Shown one piece after another: positions 12,246-23,717 of a DNA stretch of 64,000 bases (within the stretch, counting starts at the first letter, position 1; each line of letters begins with the position of its first letter). The notes under the pieces were generated by a model, which was given only the letters and a program-made list of their open reading frames with translations, was not told the DNA's origin and did not search any database. The stretch is from Amorphophallus konjac (lineage: Eukaryota > Streptophyta > Magnoliopsida > Alismatales > Araceae). Both the position numbers and the translations under genes were made by a program. The stretch covers positions 70,641,491-70,705,490 of the forward strand of contig CM040124.1 of assembly GCA_022559845.1 (NCBI GenBank), given 5' to 3'.

Positions 12246-13630
12246 AATGGGTTCCAGATTATGTCTTCCATAGATCTAGCTTTAGATCTGGTAATGATTC
12301 CACCATCAGGAGGCTTACTTGGGATGCCATTATCCACATTAATTTGCATGAGTTCGTTATCTGCGTTGGCTTTGTCAGCCACTAGCTTTCCAGCACATGA
12401 TATTTCAAGCTCCTTGTCAGCACTCAGAAGCTTCTCAGAGTTATCCTTTGCTGAAATCTCAGTAACCAGGTGCAACTCCATCATCTGAATATCATGTACC
12501 TGTTGACCATTTTCTTCAACTGAACCAGCATTCTCCTTGAACAACAGGGGAGTGGGTATTTCTCTATTACCAGAAAAAACATTTACAAGGCCTCTTCCAA
12601 TGGCAATTTCATCAGTCATACCTTCATCAGGTAATTTAATTTCCTGAACCCTGTCCTGCAAAACATCCAGAGGACCTACAACCGTAGAGATTACGTGCTG
12701 GGACACTTGGTCCACTGACTGAATGAGCGACTCAGAACTATTCTCCATAGCCACATTAGATCGAACTGGTGAGGGGTTTATCTGTCTAGGCCGAAAAACC
12801 TGTTTAATCTTTGGATGATCTTGTTCTTGTGCCACCAAAGTACGACCAGCTCTGCCAAGTTTTTTCTTACAGTTATCAACAGAGTGACCAAGCTTATGAC
12901 AAAAAGAACAAAGAGCAGGGACACGATTATAGCTGACATCTTGCCAAAACCCATCACCATCCAGATCTATCCAGAGCCTATCCCTGCGCGGCGCAGATAG
13001 ATCCAGTTCAACACAGACCAAAGCCTCAGAGGTATCTGTCAAGGCCAATGAACGTTCATGGATCCGTAAAACCAAACCAAAATTACCAGCAATGGAACGC
13101 AAACAATCTTCATGATACAAATTGGCAGGAAGAGCCGGAAATCCTATCCACACCGGCACAGTGGGCGGATCTGCATCAAAACTAAAATCTGTCGTCCAGC
13201 GAAAAAACCGAAAGAGGTATCCCTTGATGTATAGATTCTTTTGTATCAACAATTTCATAAAATCTGATTCACACTCAAAACGGAGAAGCAGATGTCTAGG
13301 GTTAAGCTTGCTAATTACAAAGTCAGATTTAAGAGCTAGGTGCTGCATCAAGCAGCTTTTAATCTCAGCAAAGGATGGCCGGCCATATGAACATTTCGCC
13401 ACCACAGGGAGAGATAAGAATCGAACAGATGCTTGGACATCTTCTTTGGAGAAAAATATCGCAGGCTCACCACTGACTGTATAAGCGGGTTCCTTCACCG
13501 GAATAGCGATCCGAGATCTCTGCTTGGATTCCATTAAAGCTTGCGCAAATGTCCGACGATTACCTGGCAGGGGGGAGATATTTCCCAAGGGTATCTCCGA
13601 GGAAGAGGATGGCCCAGCCGCGCCGGCCAT
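12242..13630 (-). CDS. LINE ORF1 (gag-like, zinc knuckle)
   Basis: 462 codons, intact. The first 230 residues have the character of the DUF4283-type domain of plant L1 ORF1 proteins (LSLPVVAKCSYGRPS, then FRWTTDFSFDADPPTVPVWIGF). A CCHC zinc knuckle follows (CSFCHKLGHSVDNC, about residue 245). The C-terminal part is acidic and low in complexity. The expected role is binding LINE RNA to form the RNP. The start is the first Met of the frame. The stop TGA is shared with the ORF2 start codon. Confidence 0.85.
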   Translation of the reverse strand: MAGAAGPSSSSEIPLGNISPLPGNRRTFAQALMESKQRSRIAIPVKEPAYTVSGEPAIFFSKEDVQASVRFLSLPVVAKCSYGRPSFAEIKSCLMQHLALKSDFVISKLNPRHLLLRFECESDFMKLLIQKNLYIKGYLFRFFRWTTDFSFDADPPTVPVWIGFPALPANLYHEDCLRSIAGNFGLVLRIHERSLALTDTSEALVCVELDLSAPRRDRLWIDLDGDGFWQDVSYNRVPALCSFCHKLGHSVDNCKKKLGRAGRTLVAQEQDHPKIKQVFRPRQINPSPVRSNVAMENSSESLIQSVDQVSQHVISTVVGPLDVLQDRVQEIKLPDEGMTDEIAIGRGLVNVFSGNREIPTPLLFKENAGSVEENGQQVHDIQMMELHLVTEISAKDNSEKLLSADKELEISCAGKLVADKANADNELMQINVDNGIPSKPPDGGIITRSKARSMEDIIWNPL

Positions 13631-13764
13631 GGCCGGCAGAGAGCGACACCAGCAGGGCGAAATGGGCGGGAAGAACTGGAGAAGAAGGGGTTCGATCCGG
13701 AGCTTCTCACTCTAGAATTCTAGAGAGAGAAGAAATGTTAAACAGAGAAGATCTATTCACCAAC

Positions 13765-14137
13765 TCTCTCCACTAGATAAGAAGTGTAAACTCTCAAAAT
13801 GGCAAGTTTTTCATTCATTGATTCATTAAGTTGAAATGGGGGGGAATGGGGTCCTATATATAGGAAACCCACATTTCTACAAAAGTCCCTGACAATTGAC
13901 TCAATGACAAATAACCGAGGGGGTAGGGGGAGCCCTTGGGCCAAGCCCAATGAATTGGGCCCAATAGCTAACTAGATAACCTAATGACACTCAAACTTAG
14001 GGAAATAAACACAAGACCTAGGAACATGACTCAATTAAAAGGGAAAATACATCAAATGACTCAAATAAAAATTACATAGGACTCAAAATTAAATGACTAG
14101 ATCATGCCGGATGCAATGGGAGGTGATGTCCACATCA
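13765..14137 (-). repeat. Element A, right LTR, second part (with LINE target duplication)
   Basis: The first 14 bases are the second copy of the LINE target duplication. From 13779 the sequence continues the A LTR (GATAAGAAGTG onward) to CACATCA at 14137 and matches 2702-3060. It contains the second copy of the TATA palindrome (13853-13864). Confidence 0.85.
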
Positions 14138-14700
14138 CCTAGCTGCTTGACAAATACCGGCCTTAACCCATCCATAAATAGGTTGGCCTTCAGTAGCTTC
14201 GTGCCGACGAGGTGTGGAGGATATGGTGCTAGCCGTGAAAACTACAGTTCATACTCGGCTACAGTCATCATCCTTTGCCTTAGAGCGATAAACTCTGCTG
14301 CTTTCCTTTCACGGACATGCTCCGTGAAATACTTCTCATGAAATAGCTCGAGAAACTCTTCCCAGTTGAGTTGTGGATTCAGTAGATGAGCCGATGTGGC
14401 TTTCCACCACGTGCGAGCGTCCTTGCTAAGTTGGAAGGTAGCAAGTAGGGCCTTTTCCTGATCCGTGCACTGCATGACGTGGAAGATTCGATCCATCTCA
14501 ACTATCCAATTCTCAGCCTCATCGTGATTAGATGATCCAGAGAAACGAGGAGGGTTCATGCTTCTGAAGTTGCGGTGTAAATATCCAGCGCCAGCTCACG
14601 CGCCTGCCTGTGCCACCATCAGTAGGGCTTGAGTGAGACCCTAGACTGTTTGTTGCATCGCTTCCTAATTAGCTCTGTTTCCAGTCATTGGGAAAATAAG
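14138..14700 (-). pseudogene. Chromovirus gag, N-terminal piece (element G)
   Basis: The minus strand reads a Ty3/gypsy gag: NPPRFSGSSNHDEAENWI, then MQCTDQEKALLATFQL, then ARTWWKATSAH and FHEKYF. It is the same protein as the plus-strand gag of C (18430-19030). An in-frame TAG follows AEYEL, where C has a Gln codon. The frame continues to QLG at the A insertion site and resumes at 716. The region upstream of MNPPRF (about 14560-14690) is homologous but broken. Confidence 0.85.
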
Positions 14701-14917
14701 GTTCCTGAGAAGAACAAACATTTTGTCATTTTCCTTGGAATTCATGAGGTTTATTTTTTCTCATGTCTAGAGATGAATTCTTAGTAGAGAACTATCTTAT
14801 ACTGGCCTCTACCCAATCTCACGTGGGTTGGGAAATTTCTTATAAGCTAGTACATAGGTTGGGAATCCTTAGAACCTTGTGTTGAAGAATGTTTTAATTA
14901 TGACAAAACTTTATGTA
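14701..14917 (-). mobile_element. Leader of element G, truncated
   Basis: Non-coding, and loosely similar on the minus strand to the leader of C (18210-18420). No PBS or LTR of G follows: C begins at 14918. If C inserted into G, the left target duplication would be ATGTA (14913-14917); the partner is not in the window. Confidence 0.5.
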
Positions 14918-17900
14918 TGTAACGCCTAGGAATTTTATAGGAATTTTTCAGAATCTAAATATAATTATTAAGCATTTAAAAAGTCTTAATGGGTTATTGA
15001 ATGAATTGTGGGCTAATTAAATGAATTTAAAAGCCTTATATTAACCAAATAAGTAAGCCCACTTAAATTGGGCCCATACACCAATTTTCAAGGCCTTTAG
15101 GTCCAAGCCCATTACTAGAAACATAATTTGGAAAATTTACAGATTTAAAATGGAATAAATAGGCTAATAAAAGGGATAAATAGGGGTTAAAAGGGAAATC
15201 CAAAAATTTTGGATTAAATGCCAGATGGCGGTCTATTGCAAGAGTGTCTCTTCCATGAAGCGGTCCAAGGCTGACCGCTACTTCGTTCCAAAAACGTGAG
15301 TTGAAGAAATGTGAAAAACTTGGATTTTCCCCATCCTAATCCCTATGATTCGAAGCTACATGGCATGTAAACTTAATCTAGGACTCTTGGGGATCGATCC
15401 TACTCTAAATTAGGACTCCTAGATAGATCTAAATCCTCAAACCCTAGCCAAACTCAATAAACAGAGCCAAGATTCGACCTGCGCGAACTCTTATTTTGGC
15501 TCACGTATTTCGAAGGTAAGGAGACGTCTTCTCAGGTTAGTCCTTTAGAATAATTTGTTCTCCTTAATTTTGTCTAACACCTCTCCAAATCTCGTGCTAG
15601 GAGGTCAAGCCGTTGGAGAGCTAGAAGCCCCAGAAGTTGCCGTTTCTCTACAGTTTGCATAGAAAATAGTGTGTCTATCCAAGGAAGATCTGAAGGTTGG
15701 AAACCCTAATCGAGGTAATCTCATGTCCATCCTTTAGAATAAGTTATTCTCATTTATATCTCCTACCTACCTCTAAATTTCATGAATTTAGGTCAGGGGA
15801 TTAAAGAGTTCGAAGGCCAAGAAATCACCGGTTCCACGCAGGACGCGTAGGAGCCAACATCGACGTCCAACCCAGAATTCGAAGTTTAGAATCTTACCCA
15901 CAGGTAGGTTATCTTATGATTGGCACAAACATCAAGTTAGGAGTAAAAGGCCTCTAATTTCTTGCAATTTCATGCTTCCTACGTGTCATATTTCATGTTT
16001 TATCACAATTATGCACTTAGGTTTTTATTGCATGCATATCCCTGAACCTTAATAGAAAAGATGAATACTTTCGCTTAATCCATGCAACTCATGCATCTCC
16101 TGGTTTAATTATGTTCCATCATGCTTTATCTTTCAATTTTATATAATTTCCATGCATCTATTACCCTAGATTAGGCCTGTTCTTCAGTTTTTAACTCTGT
16201 CTGCTATAGGCAAGAAACGGTCTCACAGAGACCACTATCATCATATAGTGGTTCCCAACAGACCGCTAACTCATAGAAAGGGTCCTCTGTTGACCGCTTT
16301 CTGGTTTCTGTTTGTTGCACTTTGTTAACTTTAAATAGAATGATGAATTGCCCCAATAATCATATGTTAAGCCTAGGTAAATAGGTTTAATTCCTGGTTT
16401 TGACTTCATATTTAGGATTATGGTTATATTGTGCATCAACCATAATAGGTTTTATGCTCTTCATGATTCAGAAACATATTTTACACTTATGATAATTTCA
16501 TGCCAAACTTATGTAGTTTTGTATGTAAATCATTTCTTTATGATTATAGTTTTTAGTGATGGTGATGTTTTAGGATCGTTGTTTCTCACGATTTCACTCT
16601 CATCTTAAGTCTTTCTTAAGTACATGGCACATATTCTGGTACGATGTCATTAGTTACACTTTGTACTTGATAGACACATCTTCTTAGACTTGTGATCCTC
16701 TCCGTTGGATATTCCTTCCACCAGACTAGGTGATCTTGTTTCAAAGCCTCTGTTTGTATCCGCGAGCCTGAGATTCCCACTAGGACGCCAAGCTGGTTGT
16801 ACTCTAAAATCCCAATGGATTAGAAAGCACCTATCTTACCGACGTTTTCATGTACCCTAGATGGATAGCGACCCTCAAGAGACGGCCACCTTCTGGTTGC
16901 GGCCATCCCATGACCTCCATCTTGTTCCAGCACTCACTACGTCGACTCTTTTTCCTTATGGCGTCGACTCCATCATGATTGCGGTCATCCCAGGGTCGTG
17001 ACCTTCGGGTTGCGACCAGGCTGTGACCGCTACTTCAAGAAATGGCCCAGACTAGACCGTCCTGTCCCAGTGTTATTTAACCCGGGGTTTGACCCAGGGG
17101 TTGATTTTTCTATGTTCTTAGATGGCCTCTTGATTATTTGGAACCTAACATCTTAAATCACAAGACATTAAGGAATTATGGAAATTAATGAATGTACCAT
17201 TATGCTATCGGATTCCTTCCGTAGCGTGACCTTGTTCTTAATATAATCTTGGAACTCTCATATTCATAATTGGTGCATTCTTACTTTGAAGTTGTTATCA
17301 TGTACTATAGTTTGAACTTGTTATTATCGGCCTACATTATTTATATTTCTCATGGAAGTAGCTTGATTTATAACTTAAAGATGCAAGAGCGGGCACGGAC
17401 AGTGTCCAAGGGCTAGACACTAGTCCCCTCGGCAGATAGTCAGAAACATACTATAAACCATAGGGTATGATGAACACTAGCATCACATTGCGCCAGGAGT
17501 ACTTTTTTTATAAATGGAGAAAATCACGAGGCACGTCATGAAATTATACATTCTCGTTACATGACTTTCTAGTGCATGACCTTTACGGTTATGAAAAGTA
17601 CATTCTTGTTACATGCAAGTACATTCTTGTTACATGAAAGGCCACATTATATTGTTGCTAGATCATTCTCTCATTCTACATGAACTCTCTTATCTCTATG
17701 GTTATCTCTTGAAACCTGCATTGTTACCTTGGTTTATCGCATTGCCATTTACTTTGCATTCTAGAGTAAAAATGCTAATTACATAAAATATTACCTTCAT
17801 GTGAATACGAAGATACCTACTGTGCAATTATGCTCATTCCCTACTTTTTTAATCCTTTTCAAGAAATTCTAGCGGGTCGGATTCGGACTATTCAAGTGGC

Positions 17901-18194
17901 AGATCTGAGAGCGAATGATACACGAGTAAAGCCGTAGATATGACTCCTTACAATTAGACATGAGTCATTATGTATTTTTTTTTATCGAGTCTAGTGATGT
18001 AAAGAGTCAAGAGTCAACATTATGTAACTTATTATTATTATTCAATAAAAGCAAAGGTTTTGTCCAATCATTGTGCATTCATTCTTATGTGTAGATGTGT
18101 TAGCGCTTAGATTATATTACTCGCTTGAGGCTTTATTTGCCGACTGTTCATGTTCCCGAATATCTTTCGTTGTACAAAATCTCGGGGCGTGACA
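14918..18194 (+). repeat. Element C, 5' LTR
   Basis: 3277 bp starting TGTAACGCC and ending GGGGCGTGACA, directly followed by a PBS and gag, so it is the 5' LTR. The TGTAACGCC start and CGGGGCGTGACA end are typical of chromovirus LTRs. It has no coding content. Imperfect inverted repeats with CGGTC/GACCG arms are scattered at about 15230-15290, 16210-16310 and 16960-17040. A stretch near 16560-16860 resembles element F at 63640-63860. Confidence 0.8.
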
Positions 18195-18201
18195 GTTGAA
18201 G

Positions 18202-18214
18202 TGGTATCAGAGCC
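18202..18214 (+). other. Primer-binding site of element C
   Basis: TGGTATCAGAGCC lies seven bases after the LTR end. It is the tRNA-Met-type PBS and supports plus orientation of C. The leader from 18215 to 18429 is otherwise non-coding. Confidence 0.85.
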
Positions 18215-18429
18215 TAGGCATAAGTAACTCTTAGGAAATGTCATGTTATAGGCTAAGTCCAAGGTTTAAGGACCCACACCTATGAACTAGGAAAGAAAAT
18301 TTCAAACCTATGAGAGATCGAGTAGAGCCCGAGATGAGATAGTTATTTAGAATTTAATCTTTAGGTGAATCTTCCCAAATCCTAAGAAATAGCTAATTAT
18401 TTATTTCTTTCAGGCACTTCACTCTTACA

Positions 18430-19236
18430 ATGGCCGCTGAATGTGCCACTAATCATGCTAATTGGGAAGCGATGCAACAAACAGCTGTAGGTCTTACCCA
18501 GGCCCTACAAACTATGGCCCAAACTGGCCCAAGGGCTGGCGCGAGAAATTTGCACGGAAATTTCTGGATTATGAATCCTCTGAGATTCTCTGGATCCTCT
18601 AACCCCGACGAGGCAGAGAATTGGATTGATGAGATGAACAAGATATTCGACGTCATGCAATGTTCCGACCAAGAGAAGGTCCATCTCACCACCTTCCAAC
18701 GAAACAAAGATGTGCGTACGTGGTGGAAGGCCACTTCGGCATAGCTACAAAATGCTCAACTTACATGGGAGGAATTCCTTACACTCTTCCGTGCAAAATA
18801 CTTCTCCGAGCACGTCAAGGAGAGGAAGGTGGCAGAATTCGCCTCTCTTTGCCAAGGCATGATGTCCGTGGCAGAATACGAGCTCCAATTTTTGAGACTG
18901 GCACCATATGCCCCCCAATTGGTTAGCACCGACTTATTAAAGGCTAACCGATTCATGGACGGCCTAAGACCAGTTTTTATTTCTCAACTTGGACCTCAAA
19001 ATATTCGTGCTTATATGGAGATGGTCTAACGGGCTCATTTATACGAAAGGACCTTGGAGAAGGTCGAGAAGTTCAAAGGCAAGGGCGAGGAGTCAAGCCG
19101 GAGGTTTGACAAGTGAGAATGAAAGGAAGAAAAGTTCAGCATCACGGGCACCTACAACTCCCGTGATAACAAGAAGAGGTCCCACAATGGGAACGAAAGA
19201 AATAACAACAAGAACAAGAAGGTAAAGGAGGAGGAA
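18430..19236 (+). pseudogene. Chromovirus gag of element C
   Basis: Starts at the ATG reading MAAECATNHANWEAM. The capsid-like domain shows PLRFSGSSNPDEAENWI, CSDQEKVHLTTFQ and TWWKATSA. The frame is interrupted by TAG at 18742-18744 (after SA), then reads LQNAQLTWEEFLTLF and on to QLGPQNI. A TAA after EMV and further changes follow before the zinc-knuckle region. Gag would build the intracellular particle. Several stops make this copy dead. It is the closest relative of the split gag of G. Confidence 0.85.
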
Positions 19237-19934
19237 ATGCAAGTCACGACGGCTTGCTCATTTTATGAAAAATTCGGCCACTCGGCCGAGGAATGCTGGA
19301 AGCGCCTTGGCGCTTGTTTACGTTGTGGGAGTCGGGAGCACCATATGCCTGATTGCCCTATTATAAAGGAGTCTAATGGCGGACGTAGGCGCCAAGCTCG
19401 TCTTAATGCCGTGATGTATGATGAAGAAGCACCCAAAGATGATGGGTTGATGGAAGGTACCATTCAAATTTATTCACATCCTACTTTTGTACTATTTGAT
19501 ACTGGTGCTTCTCATTCCTTTATACTGCTTTTGCAAAAACCTTGCCAATTTCACCTGTTCCTCTACCTTTGGACCTAGCTATCACTACACCTTTAGGTCT
19601 TGGAACAAAACTTACAACCCACTATCCAGATAGTGAGGTAACAATAGAAGGTCATAATCTTCTTTCAAACCTCATATGCCTTGACATGGAAGGCTACGAT
19701 GCCATTCTAGGTGTAGATTGGCTTATTGACCACTATGCTGATATTAATTGTCAAAATAGGAGAATTTCCTTCCATAAACTGGATCTCCCACGGTTTTCTT
19801 TCCTTGGTATCAAGTATAGGAAGCACCCTACTATCATCTCTTCTCTTCACGCTTGCAAACTCATCTCGCAAGGATGTGAAGCTTTTCTTGCTTCTGTGAT
19901 TATCACCGAGTCCAAAGAAATCCTCATAGAATAA
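19237..19934 (+). pseudogene. Nucleocapsid and protease of element C
   Basis: Two zinc knuckles: CSFYEKFGHSAEEC (the second Cys is Tyr) and CLRCGSREHHMPDC (complete). They are followed by the protease motif FDTGASHSF at about 19494-19520. The frame then shifts by one, and the protease continues as DAILGVDWL in the frame of 19542-19934, ending with TAA at 19932-19934. The aspartic protease would process Gag-Pol. The Cys change, the frameshift and the stop mark it as decayed. Confidence 0.85.
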
Positions 19935-20601
19935 ATTCCTATTATCAAAGAGTTCCCTGATGTCTTCCCATCTGATTTACCCAGTTTACCGCCCGAAAGG
20001 GAAGTAAACTTCTCCATTGAACTCATTCCTAGAGCAGCACATGTTTCAATAGCTCCTTACATGATGTCCACCACAGAACTCAAAGAACTGAAGAGGCAAC
20101 TTCAGTAGTTTCTAGACAAGGGCTTCATTCGACCCAGCACATCCCCATGGGGTGCGCCGGTCCTATTCATTAGAAAGAAGGATGGATCCCTTAGGTTGTA
20201 CATCGACTGTCGATGACTTAATCAATTCACCATCAAGAATAAATATCCGTTGCCATGTATCGATGAGATATTTTCTCAAATATCTGGTGCGGAATATTTC
20301 TTGAAGATTGACCTTAGGTCGGGCTACCATTAGCTAAGGATCAAGGATGAAGACATCTACAAGACCGCTTTTTGGAGCTGATATGGGCATTATGAGTTTG
20401 TTGTGATGCCGTTCGGGTTAACTAATGCCCGGCAACATTCATGCAACTTATGAACAATATCTTCGGGCCCTATCTTGACCGATTTGTGGTCATTTTCATT
20501 GATGACATTCTCATATACTCCAAGATAAAGGAAGAACATGAAGAACATCTAAGAATAGCTTTGTAAACCTTAAGAGAGCATCAACTCTATGCGAAGCTTA
20601 G
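19935..20601 (+). pseudogene. Reverse transcriptase of element C, truncated by D
   Basis: Reads KEFPDVFPSDLP, then [47 protein letters not shown] and FVVMPFGLT. After a frameshift it reads the catalytic FIDDI and EHQLYAKLS, where element D interrupts it at 20602. Several TAA, TAG and TGA codons lie in frame. The motif set is that of the chromovirus RT. The other half of C is not in this window. Confidence 0.85.
20597..20601. repeat. Presumed target duplication of element D, left copy
   Basis: CTTAG precedes the D LTR start. The partner should follow the right LTR, but that LTR is itself interrupted at 62520, so the pair cannot be tested here. Confidence 0.35.
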
Positions 20602-21814
20602 TGTTGGGTTCTGTGCGCCCCCTCGTTATCTTTGACAATGGTTTTGATGATTTCAATATATTGTGTGTTTTATGCTTAATGGCATTTTCATGATAAACCA
20701 GCTAACACGATGAAATTTTGCTTTGCAGGTGGTTCAAATACAATGCTACTTCATGGATATATCCTTATGTTTGCCCTAAACTTCATTTATAACTCACGTT
20801 TATGAACTTATCTTAGCTTACATGAAGATTTGATTGAGTTGCTTTGGAATGTGCTTGATGTGATTTCAATATGCATTGGACTGTCTAAAGTAGTTTTTCA
20901 TTCCTCTTGGGATGGGTCGACCCTATGGGTCGACCCCTGGCTATTTGAGCCTCATGTATATATCCTTGATGTCTTTGCATCTCCTTAAGATTCTCATGGA
21001 TTTATACTTCTGGAAAGTGCAGGAATAAATTTTCTACATTACTTTTGATTCCATGGAAATTGATTGTTGAATGGACTATAATGTGGCTAAACTGAATTGA
21101 AACATGCTTAAAGTTCATTGGGTTTAATTCTACATTGCACGGACCTTGTCCGTCTTGCACAGACCTTGTTGATTGAATGCATTGTATGCCTGAGAATATA
21201 GAACTGAACCTGAATGCGCTTCATGTTTTAAGAAATGGAACCCATTTCATTTGCGCTTGATTGAACTGGTTTTGTAATAGCCTACATGCATGAATTAATT
21301 TTTCAGATGAGATTATGGGTAGTGGATGAGTTGAATCAATTTAGTTTAACCTCACAAGTGAATGCATCACTTGTTTCTCATAGCAGGTTGAAGGAATCTT
21401 GAATGACATTGAATATTTTGTCTGGCCTAACAAAAGATTGACATGAATTGGTTTTGGTTCAAAGTGCAGGATTTAACATGCTCATAAACTGTTAACACCC
21501 ATGGTAAGCTTCCATTTGCATTCCTATGGTTATCTTGGTCTTAATGCTTTGATATGGTTTTTGCGTTGTTTCATGTATCTTGGACTTGGGTCTATTTGGT
21601 TACTTAATGGTCGTTTTTTATTGAGCTTCATGATGCATCATGCTCATTGCGATTCCCATTCTTTCTTGCAAGACCCGATTTGATTTGATGATTTAAAACC
21701 CCTCATGTATGCCATTTAATTGTACTTGAATGGGGTTTATTTGTGTTTTATTGGTCCTTAATGTTTTTTCAGGTTTCAATTGAGTCTTAATTAAGTTTTC
21801 TGTTCTGTCAGAAA

Positions 21815-22122
21815 AAGTGTCAACTCACTGAGTCGACACTTCTTTCAGGATGTTCTGTCTGATACGTGGTTTCACTTGTCCAGACAGAAAGTGTCAACTC
21901 TAGGAGTCGACACATTCTGGCCAGTCTGCTGGCTGGACACTTCTGGCTGCAAGTGTCGACTCCTAGAGTCGACACTTACAGGCCGGAGGTCTGTTTTCAA
22001 AGAAAACAGAACCTCTGGTGAAAAGTGTCGACCCAATGAGTCGACACTTTCACCCGGGTCCTATTTTTATATAACGGGATAGAATGTGAGTAGAAAAGTG
22101 TCGACTCCATGAGTCGACACTT
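21815..22122. repeat. Palindrome array, AGTGTCGACT arms, in the D U3 region
   Basis: Five inverted repeats with AAGTGTCGACT/AGTCGACACTT arms and a 3-6 nt centre, at 21815-21841, 21889-21915, 21951-21977, 22022-22050 and 22094-22122. Centres are about 62-74 bp apart. A further inverted repeat (GTTTTC/GAAAAC arms) lies at about 21984-22016. The fourth copy ends about 17 nt before the TATA box; the fifth lies just after it. Repeated protein-binding sites or an enhancer are likely roles. The right LTR has the same five (61789-62097). Confidence 0.85.
22068..22074 (+). promoter_or_regulatory. TATA box of the D LTR
   Basis: TATATAA in plus orientation, just downstream of the fourth palindrome of the array. 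The same arrangement recurs in the right LTR (62042-62048). It would start the genomic RNA about 30 bp further on, giving a long R-U5 leader. Confidence 0.6.
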
Positions 22123-23652
22123 TCTCTGGTTCCTCGGGATCGAGTTTTTCGGATTGGTTTCGATTTGCCCATTTCAAGATCCATTTTGGCTTGGCTCTTT
22201 ACCCTATTAGCCTTAGGGTTTGTCCCATCTATTAAGGGTGTATCTGAAGGGTTTTCACATGGGGCTTTAAGTCTTTTGTTGTGTCTTTCCCTCTTGTATA
22301 TGAAGCTACGATCTCCATCGGAGGTGATGAGAATCCCCTTTGCGCTAACAGTTTCCTATCTGCTGCAGGTGAAGAAGAACGAGGAGGAGAAGGTGCTTGT
22401 TCTGTCGGAGAAGGTGATCCACGCCGCCAAGGAACGCCTCTCAGGACTCCAATCTCGATGCCGGAAGGGAGCCGCCGCTGCTCTCTCCATCGTTGCTTGC
22501 TTGGGCACATCTCTACAAGGGGGCTGTTTTCTTCTCTTATGATCTTATCGCTCTAAAGCATGTTTCTACTCTATCTCTGGGTTGTGTAACGATTTATGGG
22601 ATATCTATATCATCCATTCCTATATTTTTGTTTGAGATTAGTTTAAAGTTTGGGCTTATTGTTCTATCTGCTTTTATGGTGAAGAAGAAGAATGATAAGG
22701 AGTTGTGGGACATTAAAGGAGAACACATATATATTCCTATTTTCAGTTGTTGTCATGTCCGTTTTAATCAAGATATACCTTCGGAACATAAAGACTTATC
22801 TTTTCTTGATGTGTACAGGCTCGATTGGAGCTGGGACTTGAACGGACAAGCTTGGATCTTCTAGGAGGACGACCGATTGCTCCAACCAGCTGCGAGTAAA
22901 ATCTTCTCCAACCTAGGCTTCAAGAAATATCCTCATATTTCTATTGGAGAACAAACGAGATATTTTTACATCCTCGCTATGCACATTTCTATGAATGTTG
23001 TACAGTCCATTTTCATCTACATACTGCTGTGGTCATTGTATATCCTTTGATTTTGTTAAACTCAGAATATCTGTGTGTGTGTACGGAGTTGTGTCTCTGT
23101 GTGGTTGTCGTGTCCGGGGAACGTTCCCCGAACATGTGTGTGTGTATGCTGCAGTGGCAGCGTGTTGAGGGAAGGCCTCGTGTGTGTATTACTGTGGAAG
23201 CAGTGTATGTGTGGTTGGGGTTCGTCCCCGTGTTGCTACGAAAGTAGCGTGTAGTGAAGCCTCACCCGGTTGGGTGAGGGGTGGACGTAGGGAGCCCGTC
23301 GTGGTCTTGAACCACCTTAAAAGTCTTGTGTCGTATGTGATTGCCTGTGTGATTGCCGTTTCTTCTATCTCCCTTCACATGTACATTATATAGGTTTTTA
23401 ATTCACTACACTGTCACACACTGCTACCTCCGTTATCTGTGTTGAGCTTAGTTCTCTTGATTAGTTGCATTAACTATCCGTGTGAGATCGGAAAGTTTGA
23501 GAGAACATTGTAATCTCACTTTAGTTGTAGTTAATCAACGCTGTTAGTTTTACTTCCGCTGTAATTAGCGAAGAAAGTTTTTAAAATCTGCCATCTCGGT
23601 AAGGGGACAATTCAACCCCCCTTCTTGTCCGCCATCTCTCTGGGCCAACAAT

Positions 23653-23665
23653 TGGTATCAGAGCC
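23653..23665 (+). other. Primer-binding site of element D
   Basis: TGGTATCAGAGCC lies two bases after the LTR end. It is the tRNA-Met-type PBS usual for Ty1/copia Sireviruses. Confidence 0.9.
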
Positions 23666-23717
23666 TCATCTCTGATTTTTTAGTCGACCTTGCGGTCGTA
23701 GAGTAAAGATCTTTTCC

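Larger units (their letters stand above)
7893..13764 (-). mobile_element. L1-type LINE, nearly full length
   Basis: Non-LTR element in minus orientation inside the right LTR of A. It is flanked by a 14-bp duplication (TCTCTCCACTAGAT at 7879-7892 and 13765-13778) and ends in a short A tail (a T run on the plus strand, about 7892-7900). It carries ORF1 and ORF2 in L1 order. Only one in-frame stop and one apparent one-base deletion were found in ORF2, so it is a relatively young, almost intact copy. The 3' UTR (7901-8115) and 5' UTR (13631-13764) show nothing further. Confidence 0.92.
717..14137 (-). mobile_element. Non-autonomous LTR element A (Ty3/gypsy-derived)
   Basis: Complete LTR element in minus orientation with two LTRs of about 2.34 kb (the right one split by a LINE), a PBS next to the right LTR and 2.85 kb of internal sequence. 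The termini are TGATG...CATCA. The internal region keeps a gag-like N-terminus and an integrase-like C-terminal tail but has no recognisable protease, RT, RNase H or integrase core. It must therefore have been mobilised in trans. It inserted into the gag of G (target duplication CCTAA/CCTAG). Confidence 0.85.
20602..23650 (+). repeat. Element D, 5' LTR (Sirevirus-like)
   Basis: 3049 bp, TGTTGGGTTCTG...GGGCCAACA, followed by a PBS and gag. The first 1.9 kb recurs at 60595-62520. It contains GGGTCGAC/GTCGACCC arms at 20914-20937, a palindrome array at 21815-22122 and a TATA box at 22068-22074. ORF-like stretches at 22160-22870 have no recognisable protein and lie in the R/U5 part; I do not call them genes. 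Confidence 0.88.

Noticed and set aside
18202..18214. tRNA gene at the TGGTATCAGAGC matches
   Set aside because: Only 12-13 bases match a tRNA end and each sits next to an LTR; these are primer-binding sites. No full tRNA or rRNA gene was seen.
21815..22122. D-LTR palindromes as microRNA precursors
   Set aside because: Arms of about 11-13 bp with 3-6 nt loops are too short for a plant pri-miRNA.
22165..22542. Overlapping ORFs in the D LTR (also 62255-62548)
   Set aside because: They occur in R/U5 of both LTRs with frame differences; no known domain.
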